DNA of 64,000 nucleotides from Diogma glabrata (lineage: Eukaryota; Arthropoda; Insecta; Diptera; Cylindrotomidae): contig OY856186.1 of assembly GCA_963693315.1 (NCBI GenBank), positions 131,343,930-131,407,929 of the forward strand, given 5' to 3'. The notes beneath the pieces were generated by a model. That model did not search any database. It worked only from the letters and a program-made list of their open reading frames with translations, and was not told where the DNA came from. Positions 22,725 to 35,345 of the stretch are shown here, piece by piece (positions within the stretch are counted from its first letter, which is position 1; each line of letters starts with the position of its first letter). The position numbers and the translations under genes are program-made.

Positions 22725-23050
22725 ATGAACAATGTCATTGAAGCTACAATTTTGAGTGGAAGATTCGAAGAGGAAGATGTAGTGTTGCCACGACATACAG
22801 GCCACATATTTCAATGATCCCAACAGACTCAAACGTTTAGTTTCCAGTGCAACTCGCTTTTGCAGTTACCATCAACCAAGCACAAGGACAGTTACTGCAA
22901 GCATGTGGACTAGATTTGTAGAATCCGTTCTTCTCACATGGACATGGACAACTATATGTGGCTGGTGCGTTAGGAATACCTTCTGATTTATTCGTGTACG
23001 TACCAGACGGAAAAACAAAAAATAAAGTGTGCCCACAAGTACTCGAATAA
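22725..23050 (+). pseudogene. Helitron helicase C-terminus, decayed
   Basis: Reading in two frames gives the C-terminal end of a Pif1-type Helitron helicase: NVIEATILSGRF, then after a shift MIPTDS, a stop, FPVQLAFAVTINQAQGQ (the conserved TINxxQGQ region), CGLDL, a stop, NPFFSHGHGQLYVA and GIPSDLFVYVPDGKTKN, with a final stop at 23048. The Arg of the usual region after LYVA is lost. This helicase unwinds DNA in rolling-circle transposition; here at least one frameshift and two in-frame stops inactivate it. From 23051 to 23714 is the non-coding 3' part of the Helitron. Confidence 0.85.
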
Positions 23051-23714
23051 ATAAATAGAATTAAAACGACATTTTGAAATTCGTTCCATATTAAAATAAA
23101 TAAGTTGCAATAAAAATGACACAACGTAAATTGAATGTTATCTTTACGAGTTTTCTCGAGTTTTCTTTCTTATGAGATAGCGCCAATATGCGACCAATGT
23201 TAAATAAACAAAACTTTTACGCTTTTTGGTGCAAAAATAAAATTTTGAGAGATTTCAGAGAGATCAAAGTAATTATTGTAATTCACTTGAATTTTGCAAT
23301 TTGACAGCATTTTTCATTTTCATTTCTCAGAAAATCATCTTTAGAAAAGTTTTTGTATGTTTCGTGTCGGGTACAAATACAATACATGAGCACTGTGAAC
23401 ATTTGTGAATCTATTTTTGTTCTGTATAATGTTCTATATAGAGATGAGTGTTGACACACCTCTACTAATTAAACAAGTCATTTAAATTTTTTTATAGCTT
23501 ACTCGAAAACTTATTTGATCGCCAATTTTTCATATATCCGAACTGATGAGCTAAAGTACTGATTATTTTTCATTCATATTTTTAAAAACAAAAATTAAAA
23601 ACTACGCTATCATTTCTCATTACTACTTTTTGAAATCATTGCTACTACGTCAACAAAATGTCTGTGCACAAACTTTATTTATAAGCGTAGGCGTGCTTTG
23701 CCGGGTCCTGCTAG

Positions 23715-24480
23715 TATTTTATAAATTTCTTTAGTTTCCATAAAAAAATTGAAGAAACATTAAAAAATAGAAAAATATAGAATTTCAGAAGTGTCAGGTT
23801 TTCTTCATACAGAGTAAATTAAATATTTTATTTAGAAATGATGACTTTGCACTTGGTATTGCACAGGTTTATGCATACAAGTGGGATGAAAAGTGTGTGA
23901 AAATGTAAAAAGTATAATTACTTTCTCGAACAGTGTTTATAGTATATTACTATAAGTAACGAAGATGGGAAGTTAAAGAACTTTTGACACAAATATCTTG
24001 ACCATTACAATTCCCGACAGTCCTATGCACAACGAATTTTATCTTTAAAACAAAAAATAACGCATGTCCTAAACATTCACAAGTAGTTAGATATAAAATA
24101 AGCTTCACTTTAATTTAAAAAAAAAAAAATAGGTGTAGCGCCATCTTTTCTTATGTTACACCGTTTTTTTCTTATGTTACACCGTTAAAAATTATTTCAA
24201 AAAATTAACAGTGTACATTTTTAAAAACTGTGTTTTAATAATACCTATTCAACGACATCATTTATGAAAATCGATTGAGTAGTTATTCTACAATCACTCG
24301 TCAAAATGCACTCACATCACAAAATAACAAAAAATTAAGGGGCACCCTGTGAAGAGCTCCGGTCGAAAAAAAAATTCTAAGAGAACTCATATTTAAAAGG
24401 GGGCAATTCAAAATTAAAGTGTATTTATTGTCAGGTTTCCTTCTATGTGTTTCGAATACGGTTTGGCGGTATGTTTCAGT
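23715..24480. other. AT-rich DNA without visible genes
   Basis: No repeat link to other parts of the window except a possible weak start of the next repeat family after about 24420. A short direct duplication, TTTTCTTATGTTACACCGTT, occurs twice near 24150-24185. Confidence 0.35.
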
Positions 24481-25490
24481 ATGAAATTTTGGGTTCACTA
24501 ATTTAAAGGAGAAAATATGGATGGGCTGAAATCTCAAGCTCTAAGACATCAAGACTTCGGTCTGGGTTAGCGATTTTGATATCGTTTTCGGCAAAAACTT
24601 TTATGAGGACATAGATTTTTTAGGGACATAGATTTTTATTTGGGCAGCGATGTATATCAAAAATAAAATTTTTGTAAAAGCATCAGTATTTTATCTCTGT
24701 TCAGAAATGTATTACAAAACTAACACGAAACATCAATACGTTGCCGGAAAACTATAACAGATCATTATATATTAATATAATTTTGTGAAAAAATGATACA
24801 CTAAGCAAACTACTCAAAAACCTCTGTATTTAGCATTTCACGACATATTACAAAATCAAAATTTGCTTCAAAATTCCAAATATATTCCAAAAATTATTAC
24901 AATTTCAAAGATTGGAAGTTTTTTCAAAATTGTAAATATATTTCAAAAATTATAAGAAAATTAAAAATTGAAACTTTTTCGAAAATTCTTAAAATATTCC
25001 AAAAATTATAACAAAATCAAAAATTGAAACTTTTTCAAAAATTCTTAAAAATTGCAAAAATTAAAAAATAATACTTTTGCCAAATTCTAAAAACATTCCA
25101 AAAATTATTACAAAATCAATAATAGATGCTTTTTCCAGAATTCTGCAATATCCCAAAAATTGAAACTTTTTCCAAAATTCTAAAAATATTGCAAAAGTTA
25201 TAACAAAATCAAAAAAACAAACTTTTTTCAGAATTCCAAAAATTATAATAAAATCAAAAATACAAACCTTTTGAAAATTCTAAAAATATTCCAAAAATTA
25301 TAATAAAATCAAAAAGTAAAACTTTTTTCAAAGTTCAAAATATATTCCAAAAATTCAAACTTTTTCTCAAATTCTTTAAATATCGCAAAAATAATTCCAA
25401 AATCAAAAATACAAACTTTTTTTCAAAATTCCAAAAATATTTCAAAAATTATAATAAAATCAAAAATGTCAATGTCCAATTTCATGTTCT
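24481..25490 (+). repeat. Minisatellite-carrying repeat family, copy 1
   Basis: The front (24510-24850) matches 57030-57330: CAAGACTTCGGTCTGGGTTA, TTTTCGGCAAAAAC, GGGCAGCGATGTA, AACACGAAACATCAA, CGTTGCCGG. Then follows a minisatellite (24850-25470) with a ~35-bp unit of the type TTCCAAAAATTATAACAAAA-TCAAAAATTGAAACTTTTT. The end, TCAAAAATGTCAATGTCCAA, again matches 57680. Shared flanks on both sides show that the minisatellite travels as part of a larger element. Confidence 0.7.
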
Positions 25491-25522
25491 CATATCATGT
25501 CATACATATGATTAATTTTATT

Positions 25523-27720
25523 TTTTTCACAAAACTTGGGTGGGTGGGTGAGTTTTCTGCATAGGATCTTGATGAAACTTTGGCAAATGATACAGGTTCA
25601 CTTGAAAATGGAAGATCTGGATTCATTTCAAATTTAGGCAAACACTTTTTCTCCCGAACACCTCTAAGTTTAAATCTTGAATAACTTCTGATCCCGGCTA
25701 TGATCTTATTGAAACTTGGTATATAAGGTTTAAGTACTGTTTCCAATATTTCTGCATACCAACTTCCGGTTTGTCACTTCCGGTTAAAAAGTTTTTTTTT
25801 TCAGGTGTTTATCCCTACTGTAGCCTACAATTACTGATCGATTTTCATGAAACTTTGCGAAAAGCTTTTAAATAACATGAGAAAGATTTTATCAGCTTTT
25901 GGAGCACATTGGATAAAGGATTGGGGGGTCCACCATACAACAGGTCGTTTTTTCCACAAAGTTTTTATGTTTGTTGGGAGCATAAAACATTCATTCGTGA
26001 ATGAATTTTGATGACACTTTGGAAAAAGACGCAAACATGTATGACAAAGAACTGATTAGTTTTTGAGCGATAGTGAACAAAGTGGTGGGGGGTCCCTGGA
26101 GCACCTGTTTTTTTTAAAGCTCTATAAAATCTGTACCTGATAAGCGAATTGGATGAAACTTGGTACATGAGTCTGCAGTACGGTTTAAAATAGTTCTGCA
26201 TCCCAACTTCCGGTTTTTCACTTCCGGTAAAAAAAATTTGTTGTACTTTTTTGAAGTTTTTTCAGTGTCTTTATGCACACTACAGCCTACAATAATGAAG
26301 TGATTATGATGAAACTTATGGAATAGGGTTCCAATTAGTGTGAAAAGATAATTATCATCTCTTGGGACACATTGATCAAAGTGGTGGGGGGGTCTACCAT
26401 ACAAATGCTGACTTTTCACACTTTGTTTTTTAAGTTTGTTGGGAGCATACAGACTTCATTCATTAATTTATTTTAATGACACTTTGGAAAAAGATGGATA
26501 ATATTGGAATAAGTGGTGGGGGTCCTCCCGAACACCCGTTTAATGTGTCACACTTTTTCAATGTTTGTTGGGAGCACACGGGATTCGTTCGTTAACGAAT
26601 TTTGATGAAAGTTTGGAAAAAGATGCAAACATGTTTGGCGAAGAACTGATTAGTTTTTGAACGATAGTGAGCAAAGTGGTTCGGGGTGTCCCATACACCT
26701 GTTTTTTTTAAAGCTCAATAGCATCTGTACCTGATAATCGAATTGGATGAAACTTGGTACATGATCATTTAGTACGGTTCACAACAGTTCTACATCCCAA
26801 CTTCCGGTTTTTCACTCCCGGTAAATTTTTTTTTTTGTAAATTTTTGAAGTTTTTTCAGTGTCTTTATGCACAATACAGCCTACAATAATGAAGTGATTA
26901 TGATGAAACTTATGAAAAAGGGTTTAATTAGTGTGAGAAGATAATTATCATCTTTTGGGACACATTGATCAAAGTGGCGGGGGGTCTACCATACAACTGC
27001 TGACTTTTCACACTTTGCTTTTAATGTTTGTTGGGAGCACACAGACTTCGTTCATTAATCAATTCTAATGACACTTTGAAAAAAGACGGAAACTTAAATG
27101 ACAAGGAACTGATTAGTTTTTGGACAATATTGGGATAAGTGGTACGGGGTCTGCCGAACACCTGTTTAATGTGTCATCATTTTTTCAATGTTTGTTGGGA
27201 GCACACAGCATTCGGTTGTGAACCAATTTTGATGACACTTTGAAAAAAAAATGCAATCATGTATGGCAAAGAACTGATTAGTTTTAGAGCGATAGTGAAG
27301 AATGTGGTGGGGGGTGTCCCATCCACCTGTTTTTTTTAAAGCTCTATAACATCTGTACCTGATAATCGAATTGGATGAAACTTTGTACATAAGCATTTAG
27401 TATGATTTACAAAAATTCTGCATCCCAACTTCCGGTTTTTTACTTCCGGCAAAAAAAATTTTTTTATAATTGTTGGCAGTTTTTTCAGTATCTTTATGCA
27501 CACTACAGCCTACAATAATGAAGCGATTATGATAAAACTTATGGAAAGGTTTCAATTAGTGTAAGAAGATAATTATCATCTTTTGGGACACTTTGATCAA
27601 AGTGGCGGGGGGTCTACCATACAACTGCTGACTTTTCACACCTTGTTTTTAAAGTTTGTTGGGAGCATACAGATTTCATTCATTAATCAATTTTAATGGT
27701 ACTTTGAAAAAAGATAAAGC
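25523..27720 (-). repeat. ~625-bp repeat array, second copy, first part
   Basis: Matches 18336-20545: it starts in the loop-like unit (ACTTGGGTGGGTGGGTGAG) and continues through about three units in the minus sense. It holds the same submonomers and ACCGGAAGT pairs. A deletion shortens one submonomer near 26500. It is interrupted at 27720/27721 and resumes at 30064. Confidence 0.8.
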
Positions 27721-30063
27721 TGTAACATATAACATATCAAGATGTTACTAAAATGTTAATATATACACTCAAACAAAGTAAATTTTAAATTACATAATAC
27801 AGCTTGTTATTATAGTATATTATAAGACAAAATGATTTTCAAATTAACAGCTTTTTATTATAGTATACATTTAGGGAAAATATTTATAACGGCTTTTTAC
27901 TATAGTATACATTAAGGCAAAATGATTTACAAATTAACAGCTTTTGTATACATGTGGGGATAACTAATTATGCTTTGCAATATCGAAATAAATGTAACAT
28001 ATAATTGTTCTAGTTATTTAAGCTAACGTTGAAATTTTTTATTAGTTATTATATTTTGTTTTGTAATAATAAAATTTTGTTAGTGTAAATATTAAAACTA
28101 ATTTTGTATATAAACAAATGATAATTAAATTAAAATTCAGTATTAAGTTTTGCATTAAAATATAATTGTTTTATTTAATATTCCTTGAACGAAAGTTCAA
28201 GTAAAAATCGTCCAAGAGAAGGAGTTATCATCAAAGTAAGAGATCTAGTAAAGCTTAGGCTGCTGGAGATCTTACCATCAAAAAAAAAAAGTCCAAGCGG
28301 CACGTATATCCGCTAGAAATAGGTAGATTTCGAGATCAGACAGTTTTGTGTGCCAGTAGAATCTGATGTATCAGATTAGTTTAAACAAAACAAACTAATT
28401 TCAAACAGATATCGAACAAATTTAAAAAGAAAATTAGCTACCTACAAGCAAAATTATATGTATCCAATTTTGCAACAAACAAATATCAAATCTACCACAG
28501 AACATGTGTGTGATAATTTATGACACAAACCTACTCTATATCATATGTCGTGCAATTACTGCAAAATATCAAAATAGTTTATTTCTAAGAAAAAAAAATT
28601 AATTTCTTCTATTCAAATCTTTTATTTTTTGACTGTTGTAAGGTTGACATTGACTGTTATAAGGTTTTTGGAAATTGTAATTGGGGATTGTTGCAAACTT
28701 TTTTGTTGAAGCCAACAAGTCAAAAACCTCTAACTGCAGAGGTTTATATTTATAAGAAACGGATTAAAATGTTTCCACAGATTCTAAATTTATGAAGATT
28801 TTAAAAATATTAGTATCCAAACGGCCGTTATAACGGATTAAAAAAACCATTGATTTACGAACTCGTCCAAGATATTATTAAAACACACATTTTTAAGGAA
28901 AGTTTTTTGATCTGGCTCCACAAATGCAACCGTGAGAGCGCCGGTTGATTCAAACGCATTTTGTGTTTTACAAGCTTTTTTGTTGGAGCCGTTCACTCAG
29001 AAACCTCCAACTGCAGAGGTCTTTTTTTTGAAAGAAACTGATTAAAAAGGTTTCAAAGATTCTAAATTTATGAAGATTTTAAAAGTATTAGAATCCAAAC
29101 GGCCGTTATAACGGATCTAAAAAACAGAGTTTTTTTCTAGTATAAAGCCTCTAGTTTCTTAACCGTGTGTTGGATTGGGCTGGTTTACGAACTTGTCCAA
29201 CATATTAACAAAACGCACATTCTTAGAAAAGGTTTTTTGATCTGGCCTTATAAATGCGACCGTGAGAGTGCCGGTTGTTTCAAAAAAAAATTTTTTTTTG
29301 CAAACTTTTTTGTTGGAGCGGCTCATTCAGGAACCTTTAACTGCAGAGGTCTAGATTTAAAACAAATTGATAAAAAAGATTCCAAAGATTCTAAATTTGT
29401 TAAATTTTTTGAAATATTGGTATCCAAACGGCCGTTATAACGGTTTTAAAAAATCAATTTTTTTCAGAAAAAAGCCTCTAGTTTCTTAACCACGTGTCGG
29501 ATTTTGCTGATTCACGAACTTGTCCAAGATATTATTAAAACACACAAGGACAGAAAATTTTTTTGATCTACCTCAACAAATGCGACCGTGAGAGTGCCGG
29601 TCGTTTTCGTTATATCTCATATCGTTTATATACATATATATATATATATATATAAATTTTTTTTTTTTTGTTTTTTTGTCTCCGCTTATCATATATAGTC
29701 GTTTGGCACAAAAATTTTTCCGAAATTCCGAGATGAAGCCCATTGCAATAGGTAGATTTTTATATGAAATCTACCTAACAAGTAAGTATTAGTAGCTGGG
29801 TAATATTTTCCTTTGGAAAATATTGCCTAAATTTCATCATCAGCCGAGTGTACTCGCTGACACCTTTGGCAAAGATAGTACACAACGCTCTAGGGCAAAT
29901 CACAGCGAAAGCAGCTACGGCTTTCTGCTGTCACTTAAACAAGCAACATTTTATTATAATATTATAATACTATCAATGTATATAATATTATAAGTATATA
30001 AGAGTTGCTCAATTTTAATAATATATAACCCAATATATAAAATATGGCATTATATATTATAAG
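27721..30063. mobile_element. 2.3-kb insertion in the array, with internal tandem repeats
   Basis: Comparison with 20535-20560 shows the array sequence AAAGATAAAG-ACTTTATTGAC split here by 2,343 bp. The insert begins CTGTAACATATAACATATC and ends ATTATATATTATAAG. AAG on both sides may be a 3-bp duplication, but this is weak. Contents: ~60-bp AT-rich repeats with TTATTATAGTATAC (27790-27960), three ~300-bp tandem units (28694-29609), a short TA run (29633-29654), and small hairpins. No coding sequence is recognised, and the class is unknown. Confidence 0.6.
28694..29609 (+). repeat. Three ~300-bp tandem units with a conserved double palindrome
   Basis: Units start at about 28694, 28970 and 29299 with GCAAACTTTTTTGTTG-like sequence and end with CCGTGAGAGTGCCGGT. 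Each holds AACTGCAGAGGT, CAAACGGCCGTTATAACGG (cores at 28820, 29098 and 29427), ACGAACTTGTCCAA and TTTTTTGATCTG. The core joins two perfect palindromes, AACGGCCGTT and CCGTTATAACGG, unchanged in all three units although the flanks have drifted. Confidence 0.75.
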
Positions 30064-30606
30064 ACTTTATTGACACAGAATTGACTAGTTTTTGGACAAT
30101 ATTGGGATAAGTGGTGGGGTCCTCCCGAACACCTGTTTATTGTTGCAATGTTTGTTGGAAGCATACAACATTCGTTCGTTAAGTAATTTTGATTACACTT
30201 TGCAAAAAGATGCAAATATGTATGGCAAGGAACTGATTAGTTTTTTTAGCGATAGTGAATAAAGTGGTAGGGGGTCCTCCAAGCACCTGTTATTTTGGAA
30301 GCTCAATAACTTCTGTACCTGATAATCGAGTTGGATGAAATTTGGTACATACACATTTAGTACGGTTTACAACAGTTCTGCATCCTAACTTCCGCTTTGT
30401 CACTTCCGATAAAATTTTTTTTGACTTTTTCTCGTACAACAGAATTTATGTTTGTTGGGATACTACTGCTTGCTTTAATATTTTTATTATTAGAACTACG
30501 AAGTCCATAATATTGGTTAGCTTCTAATTAAAGTATTTTATGGATATTAGCTCATTATATATCCAGAACACTATGTTTCCAGAGCTGTGGTGAAGTCAGC
30601 CTATGT
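30064..30606 (-). repeat. ~625-bp repeat array, second copy, outer end
   Basis: Continues the array after the insertion and matches 20550-21085, including the outer arm (GAACTACGAAGTCCATAATA, CCAGAACACTATGTTTCC). It stops at about 30606, before the part that carries the GCGTCGCAATAT end in the first copy. Only one arm is present, so this copy is not foldback. Confidence 0.75.
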
Positions 30607-31454
30607 TTACTATGAATATTTAAAACATTTGAGGCTTTTAAATTGAAAAACTATATCGCACCTCCGAAGAAATAGCGTCACAACTTCCAAAATTTTTTTT
30701 GTGTATTTACATAATTTTTATTTGTTTTTTGTACTCTTTTCAACAAGAATGCTCAACTCAACTAGAATACTTCAACTAGAAAATTCAATTAACTTTGTAA
30801 AATATATCGTATGTAACATGATGATTTTAAAGTAACGACACTATTTTCTGTGGGTGCGATATGTGTTTTCCATTCGATTTACATGTTTTAACAATGTAAT
30901 TTATTAAAATCGAATCACTTTCTCATTAATTTCAAAGCTAATTAGAAATAAAGCTCTAATGTTCTTAATCACAGATGAGATATATAACTAAAAAAAAAAT
31001 CTGGCTACGAGATACAAATAGTTTTTGTAATTATTTCTTGTCCGTTATGATGGAGTACAACCAAGCCTTGAAAGCTATATATTAGATAAGTAATTGAATA
31101 ATAAATTGTGTAGAATTTGTTTTGTGTAAACAAATACATAGTTGTTGCAAATCAAATTATATAACATACTGCACTCCTCCTATGATTTGTTATCAACAAA
31201 TTTTAATCTAACTTGTTAAAATGTGTAAACTTTATAAACAACACGCAATGTGTTAAATACTACAATTTATTAGATCATGGCAAAATGGGAAGTCATTTTT
31301 AATTAAAACTTATATTATTAAGTTTATAGTTTATTACAAATGTTGAGTAATTTTTTCTAAGTATGTTGAGTAATTTTTTCTAAGAACTAAAGCCCCACAT
31401 TTAATTTTTCCCTGAAAAAGGAAAAGGAATTGATAAAAAGGTTTGATAATAGTA
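30607..31454. other. AT-rich DNA without visible features
   Basis: No genes, long repeats or inverted structures seen. GTTGAGTAATTTTTTCTAAG is directly repeated near 31345-31385. Confidence 0.35.
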
Positions 31455-32168
31455 GTTTATTCTCTTCCCTTTAATTATATCAGCTTTATTTGTATGTTTT
31501 TTCGATACTAAAAGTATGTATTATTGTATTGTTTTCTAACCTATAGCCTAATGAACTTAACCTATTGTCTAATGAAAATTTTCCTATAGGGACCGTGCAT
31601 TGATATTTGATTCGACCGTCGCGCTTTAAGTGTTAGAGTCTGTAAGTATTGGTTCTTTTTTTCAACCAATTACACGTTAAACAAATTTTATGATCTAGTA
31701 TTCCTTTCAAATTATTCGATTATTTTGTTGTTTGTGAAAATATTAAAATGAAAATAAAGTAAATTAGGCACTAATTATGCGACATTTTATACAATATACA
31801 TAAATATTTATTAAAGTTTACGCAACAGGAACGGAGATTTTTAATTTTTAAAAGAACCGCCATCCCATACAATCAACCAAGTTCAACTAAACGAAATAAG
31901 AGAATTTAATTTAAAATTAGATTTTTGAACAAAACTTATCAAAGCAATTGTGATTATAATTTGAAAATAATTTTTATGAAATCAAAACAATTTGACCAAT
32001 TGGAATCATACCAATTGAATAATGATAATTTTTTTATAGGAAAATTTTCATTAGACAATAGGTTAAGTTCATTAGGCTATAGGTTAGAAAACAATACAAT
32101 AATACATACTATTATTATCGAAAAAACATACAAATAAAGCTTAAATAATTAAAAGGAAGAGAATAAAA
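31455..32168. mobile_element. ~710-bp element with ~130-bp terminal inverted repeats
   Basis: 31455-31590 and 32034-32168 are inverted copies: TTATTCTCTTCCCTTTAATT and CTAACCTATAGCCTAATGAA on the left face their complements on the right, with a few mismatches and one small indel. The ~440-bp centre is AT-rich without a coding frame. Probably a non-autonomous DNA element; no clean target duplication was identified. Confidence 0.65.
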
Positions 32169-32937
32169 TTTGTTTTGATTTTAGAAAAGAAACTTTTAAT
32201 TTACTTATTCGTGATTATAATTTTTTAAAAATAATCAATCAAATCGTTATAAAAACAAATGTATAATATTTAAAATACTCCCACATGTATATTAATTGTA
32301 TATAACTAAAAATGGTGGTTATAAATGGGAAGCAACACGGGGATACAATACAGATACCCAGCCATTCCTTTTTCTTTCTCAGGAAATCTTATTCTCGAGA
32401 ATTTTCCTAAAACTTACTTTTAAGGTTCCACTTTCCAACCCAAGCGTTCAAAAATTCAATCAATGGAAACGTTTTAACATCTCATAGCAAAATAATGCCC
32501 AAAGTAAGAAGAGATATAAAAACCAACTTTAGAGAAGTCAGAAACCATTTTTTGTACTCAAAGTATCATAGTATCTACTCAAAGGCGCTATTTTAAGCCC
32601 TGTTGAGGGAATATTTGAACGACCAGAAATACACTTGCTGGATGGGTCACACTTGTCTCGATGCTATAAAATACAAAAGAGACTACAATCGATTATAAAC
32701 GAGTAAAACATTAAATATTTTCTCCAACCGTTATTTAATCGGTTATTTAATAAAATTTGAAAATATTCAACATTTAAATTATATTTAATTTACATCTCAA
32801 ACGAAATCCAAGCAATCAATTCATTCTTTTTTCAAAGAATAATAAATAGGATTCAAAATTTGGTTTCTGCTTAGCATAGAACTATAGTACTACTAGACCG
32901 AGAGCCCGCGACGGCCAGACCTTCGTTATGTTATAAA
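32169..32937. other. AT-rich DNA without visible features
   Basis: Short frames here show no recognisable domain. Nothing else is seen. Confidence 0.3.
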
Positions 32938-33389
32938 AGCTGAAAGTTTTTCTGCGCATACCCCTACTCAGGTTGGAACGATTAGAGACATATGAAGTTC
33001 GGATCATGGTGGATTTGGCAGGGAGCAGGTAACACAGGGGCCTTCAAATTTTGGTGAAAGTATGAAAGGTAATTTAGTTATATATACTTCGAGATAGTAT
33101 TAGAAGTCACGTGACCCATTGCCAGACACTTACTATCGTGGTAACCCCCTGCCAGACACCCTTAAACTTTAACAAACTGATAATGTTTAAGGGTGCCTGG
33201 CAGGGGGTTACCACAAAAGTAAGTGTCTGTCAATGGGTGACGTGACTTCTAATACTACTTTTATACTTTCACGAAGCTTTGAAGGCCTCTCTGTTACCTG
33301 CTCCCTGCCAAAGCCACCATGATCCAAACTTCATATGTCGCTAATCGTTCCTACCTCAGTAGGGGGTATGCGCAGAGAAACTTTCAGCT
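32938..33389. mobile_element. 452-bp near-complete foldback palindrome
   Basis: The left arm starting AGCTGAAAGTTTTTCTGCGC (32938-33174) is mirrored by the right arm ending GCGCAGAGAAACTTTCAGCT (33185-33389), with about 10 bp between arms. The inner parts (CCCTGCCAGACACCCTTAAA and complement) are nearly perfect. The left arm carries ~28 bp missing from the right (around 33060-33095). The arms are GC-richer than the surroundings. This is a snap-back MITE-like element; both strands fold into a hairpin over 200 bp long. Confidence 0.8.
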
Positions 33390-33889
33390 AAACTAAATCT
33401 TATAGTTTTTGTTTGGGTATTCATTACAATTACTATATTAATGTTTTAGGAGCGTGAAGTAGGTCTTTTTTGCTTGAAAGTGAAATTGTTGCTCGAGACG
33501 TTAGCAGAGGGCAACAAACACTCGAAAGCAAAGAATATAATTTATGCCCGAATTACGACCAAAATTTTTTCTACGAGTAAGATTCTGTATTATTTGCATA
33601 AATTAAAATACATATGTTTTCACAAAATAGTAACATACTTTTTAAGAACATGTTTAATCCAAGTAGTTTTGCAATGACCTTTTTTAAATTTCTATATTAA
33701 TTTATTTAATACATTTTTTGACCAGACCAAGACCAAGTAGGTATTACTTTTATTTTTAATTTATTAAAAATTAAATTTATTTATTTAAGTTTATTTATTT
33801 TTTTTTGTACGAGTAAGTATTGCATTTGTACCAAGTATTGCATTCTCAAGCCAAAAGTGAAATCCTACCCCCACTTTTTTGAAATTTCT

Positions 33890-35345
33890 CGACGTTTTAG
33901 GGCCTACTGATTCTAAAAAAGCAACAAAAAATGTATGTCTGTCTGCCCACCGGCTGGCCGTCACAACCCACGAAATCTAGAGAACCATTTCAAAAATTTG
34001 GTTTACTAAAAATAGGTATACTCAATTGAAAGAGCCGATAGGACAATGTGTTCGATAGCTTTACCGGGAGTGTGTCAAAAAAATCGTCAAGTGTGTCAAA
34101 ACAAGGAAATTTGCATATTTTTTGTCTAAAAAACGTTCATTTAAGTGATAACGAATAGGAACATTGAATTCGGGGAAATCTTGATGGTCGGGATTAGTAT
34201 GTGAGACAAAAAACTTGATTATTGCAGTATAAGTTTGTCAAAAAAATATTGTCAAGTGCGTCAAAAGAATGCTTTTCATTTATTTTACCTAATTTTTTGG
34301 GAAAAAATGAAATTAATTTTTTGTATGACTTGAAATGTAAGCGAACCTGAAAATTTTTAATTTTGTTATAATTTTTAAAAAGTTTGTATTTTTGATTTTG
34401 ATATAATTTTTGGAATTTTGAAAAAAGTTTGTATTCTTCATTTTGTTATAATTTTTGCAATACTTTTAGAATTTTGGAAAAAGTTTCAATTTTTAATTTT
34501 GCAAAAATCTTCGGAATAATTTTAGAATTTTGGAAAAAGTTTAAATTTTTGATTTAATTAAATTTTTGGAGTTTTGAAAAAAGTTTGTTTTTGTTATAAT
34601 TTTTGGAATTTTGAAAAAAGTTTGTAATTTTGATTTTGTTATAATTTTTGCAATATTTTTATGGATTTTGAAAATTGTTTCAATTTTTGATTTTGTAAAA
34701 ATTTTCCGAATATTTTTAGCATTATGAAAAAGTTTAAATTTTTGATTTTATTATTATTTTTAGAATATTTTTGGAATTTTGAAAAAAAGTTTGTAATATT
34801 GATTTTATTATAATTTTTGTGATATTTTTGGAATTTTGGAAAAAGTTTTTGAATTTCGAATTTTTGAAATATTTTTGGAATTTTGAAAAAAGTTTCAATT
34901 TTTGATTTTATAATCATTTTTGGAATATTTTTAGAATTCTGAAAAAAGTTTACATTTTTGATTTTGTAAGAATTTTCAGAATATTCTTAGAGTTTTGAAA
35001 TAACATAATTATAATTTTTGCAATATTTGAATATTGTACAAAGTTTCAATTTTTGATTTTGTTATAGTTTTTGCAATATTTTTAGAATTTTGAAAAAAGT
35101 ATCAATTTTTGATTTTGTAAGAGTTTTCGAAATATTTTTAGGATTTTGAAAAAGCTTTGAAAATTTTGATTTTATTATAATTTTTAGAATATTTTTAGAA
35201 TTTGTTATAATTTTGATATTGTTATAATTTTTGCAATATTTTAAAAATATTGGAAAAATTTTTAATATTTGATTTTGTTATAATTTTTGCAATATTTTTA
35301 GAATTTTGAAAAAAGTTTCAATCTTAAATTTTGTTATTGTAGTAA
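33890..35345 (-). repeat. Minisatellite-carrying repeat family, inverted copy
   Basis: 34330-35340 is the reverse complement of the minisatellite at 24850 and 57330, with the ~35-bp unit TTTTTGATTTTGTTATAATT-TTTGCAATATTTTTAGAAT. The flank at 34060-34310 (GTTTGTCAAAAAAATATTGT, GTGCGTCAAAAGAATGC) is the complement of 57730-57930. 33390-33889 before it is AT-rich with no feature. Frames through the minisatellite are repeat artefacts. Confidence 0.7.

Larger units (their letters stand above)
21261..23714 (+). mobile_element. Helitron, both ends present
   Basis: The 5' end is TCTATATATATAAAATTGAA after a host A, and the 3' end is GCCGGGTCCTGCTAG followed by a host T. This fits Helitron rules: 5' TC, 3' CTRR, insertion between A and T, with a short GGC/GCC hairpin just inside the 3' end. 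It is 2,454 bp long. It contains a copy of the dispersed structured module (21974-22663) and a decayed helicase C-terminus. No Rep domain is visible, so it is non-autonomous. It starts 10 bp after the terminal hairpin module. Confidence 0.88.

Noticed and set aside
22625..23124. Minus-strand frames over the Helitron helicase
   Set aside because: The plus strand encodes the recognisable helicase tail; the minus frames are shadows.
34639..34917. 92-residue minus-strand frame rich in Lys, Phe and Ile
   Set aside because: Translation of the 35-bp minisatellite.
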